From the NCBI GenBank assembly GCA_950295325.1, contig OX485803.1, positions 75,097,554 through 75,161,553 on the forward strand: DNA of 64,000 bases, written 5' to 3'. Position numbers and translations under genes: made by a program. A model generated the notes under the pieces. It saw nothing but the letters and a program-made list of their open reading frames with translations. It made no database searches and was not told the origin of the DNA. The stretch comes from Polytrichum commune (lineage: Eukaryota; Streptophyta; Polytrichopsida; Polytrichales; Polytrichaceae). Of this stretch, positions 36,340-46,986 are shown piece by piece (the first letter of the stretch is position 1; each line of letters begins with the position of its first letter).

Positions 36340-37562
36340 AGAACAGGCGGTTAGTTACAGATGAACCGGTTGAAGTTGGAGACTTTAGGAGGATTATTGA
36401 TCATTTTAGAGGAATCTATGGAAGAATATGCTTTGAATGAATGAAAGCAAAACCGGAAGATGTCAACATGTAACCGGCTAGATTTAGAATCACTCGGATC
36501 TTGACCGACTCTGCCCAAAAAGTTCCCGGACAAACTTAGTAGTGTTCAAGATTGAAGCCCTCGTATGAGTTCCATTTTGAAGGGCTCTCAAATTTCAACA
36601 CTTCAGTTGAAGGGTTGGCTTAAATCCAAGACGTCAATCCAAGAACATAGAAACAAAATACAAAACTCATATTAAACGTGTGCATGAATTATATGGTACA
36701 TGTTTCCAGTCTAATGTGAAGAATCCATAATCAACCATCTGACTTCATTTCTTGTAGTGACAATGCCCTGCGCTTGTCGGCTCATGTGGCAGGCATGCTT
36801 TATTCAAGACTTCAAGTGACATCTTCATTTTCAATTTGGGGTCATGTTTTGACAGGTTGTTATGGGAGAGATATGTTTTGAAGGGCCAAATTGCATTTGA
36901 AAGGCATTGAAGACTTCAATCTTGAACACTGAGTGCTATATATGTACTATAACTTAGTTGTTACATGAAAAGGGTCTATTGAGAAAACGAGGACTGACGA
37001 GAAACCTTGTGAGGTCAAATGTTGAGGGCAGTGTGCTCTTTTTGACCTTCACTGAGCTCATAGTGTCAAACCCTTGCGGTTGAAAGAAACCTCTTCAGAT
37101 AAATTACCACATGAATTCAGTTATTTTCTCAATGCCAACAAGGAAAGAAAAAAACCAAACAAGCTCTGACTTATTCGCTCCACCTATGCTAGTAGCTAGG
37201 TTGTAAAGCCACCGAGAATATTACTTTTGTCCATGTCGTGTGATTCTAACTTATGTGAGGGCCTTTCCATGGCACACACACCGGAACTTGAAGTCTCCTA
37301 TATAAATATAAGCTTACATGCAATGGACAATGTGATGGTAGCAATGTCCGGGGAGATTTTTGGGCATAACCAATCTAGGTCATAGTGTTTTCCAGTCTAA
37401 TCGGTTACATGTTGTGATTTTTCAATATTTTTGAATGAATTTAGGATATGTTTTATAGATTCCCCTTAAATAACGTGTAATCTTCCCAAAGTTTTGAACT
37501 TCGACGGATTATTTCTCAAACTTAAGCAATTCGTTTGTAATTAGCGGTCAGTTCTCCATGTT
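36340..37562. repeat. Long inverted-repeat element (repeat family C arms)
   Basis: A roughly 190-bp arm at 36340-36528 and its complement at 37348-37562 face each other. The outer ends GGAGAACAGGCGGTTAGTTACA and its partner near GTAATTAGCGGTCAGTTCTCC match, as do the inner ends around CCCAAAAAGTTCCCGGACA and TGTCCGGGGAGATTTTTGGG. Just inside, GTGTTCAAGATTGAAG (36543) pairs with CTTCAATCTTGAACAC (36915). Single arms occur at 43440-43655 and 62143-62325. This suggests a DNA transposon with about 200-bp terminal inverted repeats. No target duplication or transposase was found. Confidence 0.55.
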
Positions 37563-38169
37563 CAATAAGTGGTGGTGGTAGCGGTGTGTAACGTACCTCG
37601 TTAAATTGTTCATAAACAATAAAAAAACATTTATTGACAAAATGCTCACCTCCCAACGTGGAGACACACACAAAACATAACATGTGTTCTCCTTCCCCCG
37701 AGCCCTATTTATACATAGTATCCATAAGATACTTTTAGAAGTCTCAAGTCTTTCTATACATAAATTGAAGTCTCCTTATTTACATGTGTATATCACTTAC
37801 ACTTTGCTTTACATAGATAAGAGTCATCCAACTGCTCATCCCTTGACTTTCCATCCATCCACACTTCTTAATCTTGGACATTCATCCTTGCGATTTATTT
37901 CCATCCTCAACAATACATTTCCAAATTAGTCCATTACATGGTGGTGAGGTTGTCACCTCACTATGTTCCGCCGTTTTGGGAAGGTAGGGGGACCATCATG
38001 TTAAAGTGATGTGTTATTATGCACCAGTGCAAAGGGCCAAGGCAACACGGGCCCATACTAGTCTACATACAGTGGAAGACATGGTGGCGGTGGTGAGGCC
38101 ATCGCCCTGCCAGTCCCAACCAGTCTTGGTCGCCGTGCAATTCCCCACCGATTTTGCCTAAGAAACAAA
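37563..38169. other. AT-rich intergenic sequence
   Basis: No gene seen. The segment at 37985-38060 resembles 16910-16990. Confidence 0.3.
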
Positions 38170-38640
38170 ATGGGTTTTGAAAGAAATAAAGGACCACATG
38201 CCAAAGATTCCTTCTCAAATTAGACACCTGGCAAAAAGAAAGAGGAAACAAGTGTGGAAAGGTGGGCGACTACAAGTGCAAAAGGTCGGTGTGGTGGGGG
38301 AACCATGCGGGAGGTGGCATGCATGAAGCCTTGATGGCATGATTAATAAGGAAGTAGGGCAAATTTGATCAAAGAGAAACAAAAATTCGTTATTCTCTTA
38401 AAGTGCTCCACGGGACATGGTAGCAAGTCATGGGAGCTTATGAACATGGACACATGCATACATGTAGATGGCATGTACACATGGGCATGGGAAGCATATG
38501 GAAAAAGCCACATGGCTGCATGGGTGTATGGGATTGGGTTCGTCCAGGGTATCAATTTATATGCACTTGTGATGCGGGCCAAGCCGTAAAAGATCCAAGC
38601 TAATTTGGCAAATGAATATAAATACTTCACTGGCTCTTAG
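38170..38640. repeat. Duplicated segment, copy 1
   Basis: This segment and 40040-40510 are direct copies in the same order: GAAAGAGGAAACAA, GGACTACAAG, GTGCTCCACGGGACAT, AACATGGACA with ATGCATA, ATGGGATTGGGTTCGTC, and ATGCACTTG. Each is followed by a MITE family A copy. They are clearly diverged. Confidence 0.55.
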
Positions 38641-38817
38641 ATGCACGACCATCTATCATCTATCATATAAGAGGACATGCAAGGATTGGCAACGATGAGC
38701 CATGCACATGTTTTAGGTTTGAGGTTTTAGGTTTGGAATGCTACGTGATATATAATGTGTTTACATGGCAAGAAGGAGACAACCTAGTGTTTCAGGGCGA
38801 CACATAGTACTACGTAG

Positions 38818-39198
38818 TCCTTGGTTTTGGTGATTTTAGTGTCACCAATTCTAATTGTCTTGCTGAATACTAATTGTAACCCGCAGTGTAGTGTCACCAA
38901 CACTAAATGTTAACCCAACATTATTTGTCATTCCTTGTAAATGTCTTTGGGGATTATAGATTTACAGTGTTGTAATTACCGTCACTTACCAAGTGATTTT
39001 TCCATCCAAATTTCAATCGTCCATGACGATATTTCATCACAAGTTGTTGACAAGAGAAGGTAGGGCTTGGCCAATGGATGAACTCATCCATCGTTCACAA
39101 CAATATTTGTTCACTTATTCATAAGAAGTGTCATCCAAAAATTTACAATATTGACATAAAATACCATATGACACTAAATATCATATTTAGTGTAGTTA
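38818..39198. repeat. MITE family A, copy 2
   Basis: Opposite orientation to 31216-31588. It ends with GACACTAAATATCATATTTA GTGTAG, and shares CTTACCAAGTGATTTTTCCA and the TTAGTGTCACCAATTCTA region with the other copies. Confidence 0.62.
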
Positions 39199-40039
39199 CC
39201 TCCATCACCACTATGTGTTGAGATATATATTGAATGGCATGCACTTTGAGTTAGCATTCCTCATTGTTTGTCGGGGGCCTTGATGGAGCTCTTATCCTTC
39301 CAAGAGGATGTACTTATGTACGGACTCGGAGTTCATTTAGTACAAAGGTATGATTATTCTCTTCACCTAAGAGCTTGAGAACGGACTCTACTTAATGTTT
39401 GTTTGCACCCCAACCTAGACTTAAACCCTAATTGCACTAACTAGTGAGGATAGTCAGTAGACAACTCCCACTAGTATGGGACAATTTTCCGTCGATTTTA
39501 ATCAATGATTAGATGTAACGTACTTGAGTTTCAAACATTTGCTAGCTAAAAACAAACGTAAATGTGCCCCATACTGGTGTGAACCAATAAGTATGGGAAG
39601 GGCATTAGTTACATATTCTTTGCATTGTAGTTTTAGATCAGTGTGTGTTACTAATCCTATTAAGACATGATTCTAGTGTGACCATTATCCTTAGACTATT
39701 GTGGGAAAAAAATCTAGTGCAACTTAAGGAATGGACATGGCTTGTGGAAATTCAATCATGTTGAAAAACAACGAGAATGAGACGTAGGCTTGTCAAAAAA
39801 ATAACTATTTGAGACTTGTCCCACCTTAGGCATGTGACGATGCATGCAAGTTGTAGGTAACCAATAATATGATTTCCCAATACAATGAAGTTATTTTGAA
39901 AGTGTGCCACATTTGGATCATTGTATGGCCCCTGCCTTAATTTGCCAATAGGGTTGTCAAATGTCACATATTTTACATTGCTCGAGTATTTATATCTCTG
40001 TACAATAAAATTCGTGGTGGTGGTGGGAGTCTATAAAAG
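39199..40039. other. AT-rich intergenic sequence
   Basis: No gene seen. A GGAGCTCTTATCCTTCC word at 39284 recurs at 40667, so this stretch shares material with the flank of the second duplicated segment. Confidence 0.3.
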
Positions 40040-40510
40040 ATGCACACATGTCCAACTAGATGTTCAAAGAAAAAAGGTCATATGCCAAAAAAAATCCTCA
40101 AACAAACATGTAACAAATGAAAGAGGAAACAAATGTAGAAAGGTGGGGGACTACAAGCACAGAGGGTGGCAATGGTGGGGGCAACTAAGGGGACATGGAG
40201 CTAAGGTGGCGACATGGCAAGGGCAATAGAACAAAGTAGGAAAATCTATTTAAAAGGAAGAAATAAATTCATTCTTTTTTTCTTGAAGCGCTCCATAGGG
40301 ACATAGTGGCAAGTCATGGGGGTGGGGGCGGGGTGGGGGGACTTTTTGAACATGGACATGGACATACATGCATATGGTAAGGTATGGCACATGATAGACA
40401 TATGATTGCATGAGTGTATGGGGTTGGGTTCATCTGGGATGTTAATTCATATGCACGGTTGCAACGAGCAAGAATGGCACATGTCCAAGCTAGCATACAA
40501 TACAAAGCAT
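40040..40510. repeat. Duplicated segment, copy 2
   Basis: Diverged direct copy of 38170-38640. Includes a G-rich insertion (GGGGGTGGGGGCGGGGTGGG near 40317) absent from copy 1. Confidence 0.55.
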
Positions 40511-40740
40511 GAGGTGTTTTTGTAGTTCATAGATAAGCATGGACTTTGGACCCTCGAAGCCTCCTTCACCACAACCACATAGAAATAAGTTGATGTAATT
40601 TCTCAATCATCTGCAAGAAGTTTAAGAGTCCCCATTCCTCTATGTTGCTCTTGGGTGGCTCGAGGGAGCTCTTATCCTTCCTGTAAGTGTAAACATCTAT
40701 GAATTCAATTGTCTCCTTAATTATTGTTAGCACCGAAACT

Positions 40741-41109
40741 ACACAAATCAATGTATTAGTGTCACCGATTCTATTTGTCTTGCTCAATATTATTGTAAAT
40801 TGCATGTGTAGTGTCACCAACATTAAATGTAAACCTAGCATTAATTGTCATTCCTTGTGAATAAACTTGCGCATTAGAGATTTAAAATGTTGCAATTGTT
40901 GTCACTTACTAGGTGTTTTTTTCATCCAAATTTGAATCATTCATGAAAATTACAGAATTGTTAAAATTCATACTATACCAAAAGCGATTGAAGTAGAAGT
41001 AAGTCATGGTGACCTTATTTTTAAACTAATTTGTAGAAAGTGTCATTGGAAAACTAACCATATTGACATAAAGTACCATACGACAGTAAATGCAACATTT
41101 CGTGTACAT
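40741..41109. repeat. MITE family A, copy 3
   Basis: Same orientation as copy 2. Shares ATTAGTGTCACCGATTCTA, TAGTGTCACCAACATTAAAT and the end CATATTGACATAAAGTACCA. The terminal inverted repeats are more eroded than in copies 1 and 4. Confidence 0.58.
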
Positions 41110-43439
41110 CTAGCAACAAGGATTCCTCCTAGTGTTGGGGTGTCAGATAGTTGAGTTATAATAATGTTTTTGAGTGATAACATGTTGCATCAGTGTTCTC
41201 GATTTCCCCTTGGGTCTCATTGGTTCACCCGAGGTGATTGTGTTTTGGTTCCTTTCTTGTAATTGAAATCTTCATTTTGTGCCAAAAATAAATAAATTAA
41301 ATTAAATACTATTGAAGTGAGAGTCCACGCTTTGTGACTCTATGAATACTTCAACTCAAATCGTGTAGGTAGATGGCCTTGGAATTGTGCCCCTTGATTT
41401 TTGTTGGTACTATGGAAACTCGCAGTTGTTGATCGTATTCAAGAGATCTGACAATGATGATCAATTAAGGGGGAGAGAGGGAATTATTGCATGGGTACAT
41501 TTACAATTGGGGTGCCAAGAAGGATTGTCTAACGGATAATGGACTAAAGTAGATAACCTTACATAGTTGGTGTGTTCAGATTTGTATTTTGGAGCATATT
41601 TTGGATCATACCTACATTTAATAGTTCATAATCAATAAAGGGACAAAGTTAGTTTACAAGGATTAGGATTATCTAAGATATCATTTTAACTCATGTAGTG
41701 CATTTATGGTTGTTGTCATAATTGTTGACCATAGGATTAAGGAATGAAAAGGACAACAAAATTTAATTAAAATGATCTCAATTTTTTCTCTCGCACTTAT
41801 CTTTTCAATTATGTACCAATAGAACTAAAGATGTATTGCATACCAATTGTATAGCTTTATGTATGACACCAAACATGGGCCAACATTACACAATAACATG
41901 GCTACATGTGAAAGGAACATTTAGAAATATAATTGAACATAATAACATATATGTATGGACACATGACACTTACACCAATACTAGAATGCAAAACATGGAA
42001 TAATTCACCTTTGATGTACACTTCAATAATGAAATTGCTATTGATGTGGCCCAAACAAGTCCTATGACTACTCTACAAGTCCTATGACTTATCTACTCAT
42101 CTCATGAAGGATTTATCTATTATTGGGTAGTATATAACAATAAATAATATCTTCTTGATAAGTCCTATGGCCTATCTACCAATCATTTAAATTTTATTAA
42201 TTAAAAAATACAATATTAATAAAACGTCAAAATCCAATGCGACATTTCCTTGTTTCCTTTGTCCCAAAAATAGTACCCCAATTGTAAATAAACCCATATA
42301 CATGCATAACTCTCATCCATCCAACATCAAAATACGACCCTCTGTAGGTTTGCCTGATTCATTTCAAATGACTTGAACTCGACTAAGTCGAGGGTTTTTA
42401 AAGCTAATTTTGGCGACGAACAATTTAAAATGATACATTATTAATTGCAATTTTTTTAAGGTTTTTATGTTGGATGAATGAGAGGTATGCTTGTATGCAA
42501 TAATTCCTTCTCCCCGGTTGAAGGGCCATGAAAGGGTTTCTTAATATACATAGAGAAATTCTTTAAAGTGAGCCACAAGCCTAATGCACATCTATGGTAT
42601 TGTGGTTGATGATGAGGGGTCCCCTCCAAATCACCCCAAAAAGTGATTTTCATGTAGAACTATAATTGATTGCAATTTTTGCCTTACTACGTAGGAGTGG
42701 TGGAGGCCGAACCTAAAGAGTAAGACATTTGGCCCTAGCGATATCTTGATTTGGAGGTCAACTTACCAACATGGATGTCTTGTTGGGTCAAGATATTGTG
42801 AACCCAATGAAAAATATTTTGAAAGAATTTTAGAAGGGGAAGAAGTTGTAAGTGCGTTTCAAGGCCTTGGACTATCCCTGAAGCAATGTCTATACATAAT
42901 GGAATAGAAAAAACTCTAAATAAATAATACAAGCAATTCTTTCTAGATTTGTTTAGATGTTCATTTATTAGCTCTTAACCACGCTCCCATGAAGTCCTCC
43001 ATGAGTGAGGGAAAGTATAACTTAGTGCGTGCAATCACGTGGAGGCCAAGTAGTCCAAACACATGGTGGTGGACTACAAGTTTAGTGCACTCGTGGTACG
43101 GACGTTATTTTTTCTTTTCTTTTCTTTCTTTTCTAGTGCACTTTACACTTGACATTGCAAAGTTTGGTGATTCTATTAAAGTTGCAAAAAACAATAACAA
43201 TATTAAGTTTCAGTTTTAAAGTCAAGAACTCGACATTGTGTCCACTTGCATGATATAGTTTGACATACTTAGAGAGTAAGTACTGAGAGCATAGCATTGT
43301 GCCACCCCCTTACGGAAGGAACCCCTAGTGTATCATTTCCTTATGCACAAATGCAAGATTAATGGGCCATCATCTTAGTGGAGTTCTTAAGGCGGCATTT
43401 GATATGAAATAAGACGTGGCTTTACTACTTGCATTGTGT
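41110..43439. other. AT-rich intergenic sequence
   Basis: No gene recognised. 42340-42530 is a diverged relative of 18200-18400 (GTTGGATGAATGAGA core). No coding region or transposon domain is visible. Confidence 0.35.
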
Positions 43440-43655
43440 CCGGGGAGATTTTTGGGCATAATCGGTCAAAATCATAGTGTTTCCAAGTCCAACCGGTTAC
43501 ATATTGTGGTCTTTCAGTTTTTCTTTATTAATTCGAGGTATAATAAATTCATGGTATGGATTCCTCTAAAATGATGGGTAAAATTTTCATGAAGTCTTGA
43601 ACTTCAACTGGTTATTTTTTAATCCCAACCAATTTCATTTGTAACTAGTGGCTGG
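43440..43655. repeat. Repeat family C, single arm
   Basis: Begins TGTCCGGGGAGATTTTTGGG, contains CCAACCGGTTACATATTGTG and ends near GTAACTAGTGGCTGGTT. It is a copy of the arm at 37348-37562 with no facing partner nearby. Confidence 0.55.
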
Positions 43656-44685
43656 TTTTCCATGTTCATTGTATATGTAGTCTAATTTCTCCAATATATG
43701 AGAAGTGTTCAACCTCATTAGTGGAGGCTGACAATGTGGACAAAATTACTTGTCCAATATGCAAATTGGTCCGGGGGGGGGGGGAGATCAACTTTGTTGG
43801 TGGTGATAGTGTGGGGGGTGTGCACATGTTGTAGTGACACTGAAAGCTCAAAAAATAATTGCTATATTGGGAGGGATGGTACTAAGTTTGAAGAGCAATG
43901 TTGGTGACATGGGTTGGTATTCATTGTAGGCACAATAGTTTTTCACCCTCTTTCACTTCCCGTTACAGAGGTGGGTTTGTAGCATGGCAGGGATGGGTGT
44001 AGATGGGGCATTTGGGCTTCTTCTTTTAAAATATATTGTTTGTTTCATAGAGTTTCTTATTCTATTGTAGTTGTGACATGATTTATTTATTTATTTATTT
44101 TCTGGTACTTCAATGTGTGGCTCTTTCCTCCCCCCGCGCTTATTAGTGATTCTCCAAAATAACATCCATATGAAAGTTAATACGTACATCACTCTTTCAT
44201 TGATTAGTTATATTGATTGTTTTGTGAGGTTGCGTAATGATTCCAACATTTAGCAAAGGGTCAGCATTACTTTAACTCTCTCTGAACAACGTTTATGGAG
44301 ATAGAGGATTCAAGGAAGCAATCTGGTCAAGGAGGGAAGTGAAGGAATCCCTTCCTTGAATCCCTGGAATCTCAACCCCACGATTTCTGCCGCCATATCC
44401 AATACCCGGTGCCACGATTTGCTCATCATAGTCATGTTTTGCCTCACAATTTGATGCCCATTTTGCTTACGCCGATGAACTCGGCCTTTAGGAGCTCACA
44501 GGGTCTAGCTTAACTTAGGAGCACCGAGGCTCTCCTTTGTGGAATTCAAGCACTTGCTGAGACACGTTGGGTCGGCTTCCTCTGGAGAAGATTGAGATGG
44601 CTTTGGGGTAAGTAGGTAAGTTAGGCGCATGTCGTGAATCCCATCACAATCTGAGTTTCTTCAATTCTGGTATGGATTTTTTATG
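43656..44685. other. Intergenic sequence upstream of the tandem array
   Basis: Contains a G12 run near 43768 and an (ATTT)n stretch at 44081-44101. No gene recognised. Confidence 0.35.
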
Positions 44686-46110
44686 TTGAACAGATTGTAC
44701 AGGAACAGGAGAGGGTTTAGAGGACTGCTCCTTTTTGGGTTTTGTGTGATTGCAATTCTTGAGGATCGGTGGGTCATTTTTGGGAGGAATTTGAGATGGC
44801 AGTGGAGTAGGTGTGCGCCAGTTTTGGAACCTAATTCAAACTGTCCCTCTAAGTTCTTTGTTTTCATCTTGAGCGGTTTGTAGAGCAAATTTAGATCTTG
44901 AGTGGGCAGCGTTTTGTTGGGTTTCTATGATTGTAATTCTTGAGGATTGGCTTGGTCATTGAGATGGCATTTTGGAGAACGTAAGTAACCATGAACACCA
45001 AATTTCAAATCACTCTTTTTGAACCCTCGCTTTGCATCTCCGAAATTGAACAGATTGTAGAAACACTTACGAGAGATTTAGAGACTGCTCTTTGTTGGGT
45101 TTTGTGTGATTGCAATTCTTTAGGATTGGTGGATCATTTTTGGGGGGAATTTGAGATGGCAGCGGAGTACGTGAGAGCCAGTTTTGGATTCTAATTCAAA
45201 CTGATCCTCAAAGTTTTGTTTTTCATACCTATCCATGCTGAATGGTTCGTAGAGCGAGTTTTAGATGTTAGGTGGGCAGCAGATATTGGATGGGCTTTTT
45301 TCTGCGATTGCAACCTTGAGAGAAATGTTGTGGTCAGTGAGATTGAATTTTGGAGAATGCGGTCCACGAACACCAAACCGTCTTTAAACCCTCGCTTGCA
45401 TCTCCGATGTTGAACAGATTGCAGAGACACATACGGGAGGTTTGAAGATCGCTGTTTGTTAGTTTTGTGTGATTGCAATGCTTGAGAATTGTTGGGTCGT
45501 TTTTCTGGGAGGAGTTTGAGATGGCAATGGAGTAGGTGCGCGCCAGATTGGGAATGTAACTCAAACCGGCCACAAATTCTTGTTTTCATACCTATCCATG
45601 TTGAACGGTTCGTAGAGCAGGTTTAGATATTGGGTGAGCAGCAGCTGTTTGGTGGGTTTCTAACGATGGCAATTCCTCGGAGGTATGTTGTGGCCATTGA
45701 GATGGCATTTTGGAGAAGATGGACTCGAACACTAAGATTCAAACCACTCTCTCTTAAACCCTCGCTTGCATCTCCGACGTTGAAGAGATTGTAGAGACAC
45801 ATATGAGAGGTTTAGGGACTGCAATGGTTGGTTTTCTGTGCTTGCAATTCTTGAGGATTGGTAGAGTTGCAATTTTGGAGGAATTGGAGCTGGCAGTGAA
45901 GCAGGTGCGAGGCAGTTTTGGAACCTAAGTCAAAGTGCTCCTCAGATTCTTGCTTTTATACCTGTCCATGTTGAACGGTTTGTAGAGCGGGTGGTAGATG
46001 TTGGGTGGGCTAGCATTTGGTGGCATTTTGCAGAAGGTGGGTTATGAACACCAAGATTCAAACCACTCTCTTTAAATCCTCGCTTACATCTCTGATGTTG
46101 TTGAACAGAT
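44686..46110. repeat. Tandem array, four units of about 360 bp
   Basis: The word TTGAACAGATTGTA or a near match starts units at 44686, 45046, 45410, 45780 and a fifth partial at 46101 (spacings 360, 364, 370 and 321). Each unit also holds GTGTGATTGCAATTCTTGAG, GAGGAATTTGAGATGGCA and AAACCCTCGCTTGCATCTCC. Units are diverged by substitutions and indels. The array runs up to 76 bp before a possible leader exon of the carotene isomerase gene. Confidence 0.75.
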
Positions 46111-46185
46111 TGTGAAGACATAGATACGAGAGGGTTTTTCTCTTGAAGGCCTCGGGAGCCCCTTCCAAGGAGTGCGTTTCCAGCC

Positions 46186-46326
46186 ATGGCACAGATTGCA
46201 AGGTGTGCGCATTCGGCCAATGCGTCCATTCATGGGGTTGAACGCCTTCCAGCTCAAAATGATGGCCGATTATCCATGAAACCTGGGTTTGCATTCGCTT
46301 GGACAAAGCAAACATCTCAAATTTTT
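46186..46326 (+). other. Possible leader exon of the Z-ISO gene
   Basis: ATG in a good context (CCAGCCATGGCA) opens 47 codons that end at a GTAAGT donor. The peptide is rich in Ala, Ser, Arg and Lys. It does not join in phase to the next exon by the acceptor I can see at 46938-46939, so it may be a 5' UTR exon with a short upstream frame, an alternative leader, or chance. Confidence 0.35.
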
Positions 46327-46986
46327 GTAAGTCTGCCCACACCTCTCTGTTATAATACTGAACTGATAAGGTTGGTTGCAGTAAGCACTTCTTGCTTCCA
46401 TGTACCCGTCATGCCCTTGCCACACACAGCTTGAGCTCAAGCTCAAGCTCAAGCTTGCAAGTTTGGTGGGCCAAGGTGAAAGAATTTGAGCCCTTCCTTA
46501 CATGTGCCTAAGATGGCGGAGCAAAATCTTCTCAAGGTTGGTCTTTTTTTTTCTTTCAACAATTTTCAAGCTCAAACCCAAAGAGGAACTTGCAGAATTC
46601 TGAAGTCCTATGGCTACAAGTCCAATCTTGGGCTTGGATTTGAAATTCAATCCAAAAGAAAGGAGGAACCAAAGCTCCACTCTTTTGAGCACATACAAGA
46701 GTCCAAAGTCTTTTACCTTGGCCCATCATATTTGCAAGCTCAATTGTTGCAGATCACCCCAGCAGGCCGTCATTAGTTACTAGATCCAAGTCCTCAACAT
46801 CGTAATGCTCATGTCAGCAAATGAAAATAGGATGAATTGGATTGTTTTTCTGATTTCTTCCCAATGTGGGTTGATATCTATGTGCACACCGTTTCTTGAA
46901 TCACTATTTTGCTGTCCTTTTTAAGTGTTGTACTTTTAGGTTCAGTGAACACTTTTTTGAAAAGTAGAAAATCTCACGAGAACACC

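Noticed and set aside
44686-46110. Coding repeats (several short open frames on both strands)
   Set aside because: Frames differ between units and carry stops; the array behaves as non-coding tandem DNA.
46436-46456. Short GAGCTCAAGCTCAAG-type repeat as a CRISPR-like or regulatory array
   Set aside because: Only a 6-bp microsatellite; there are no spacers.
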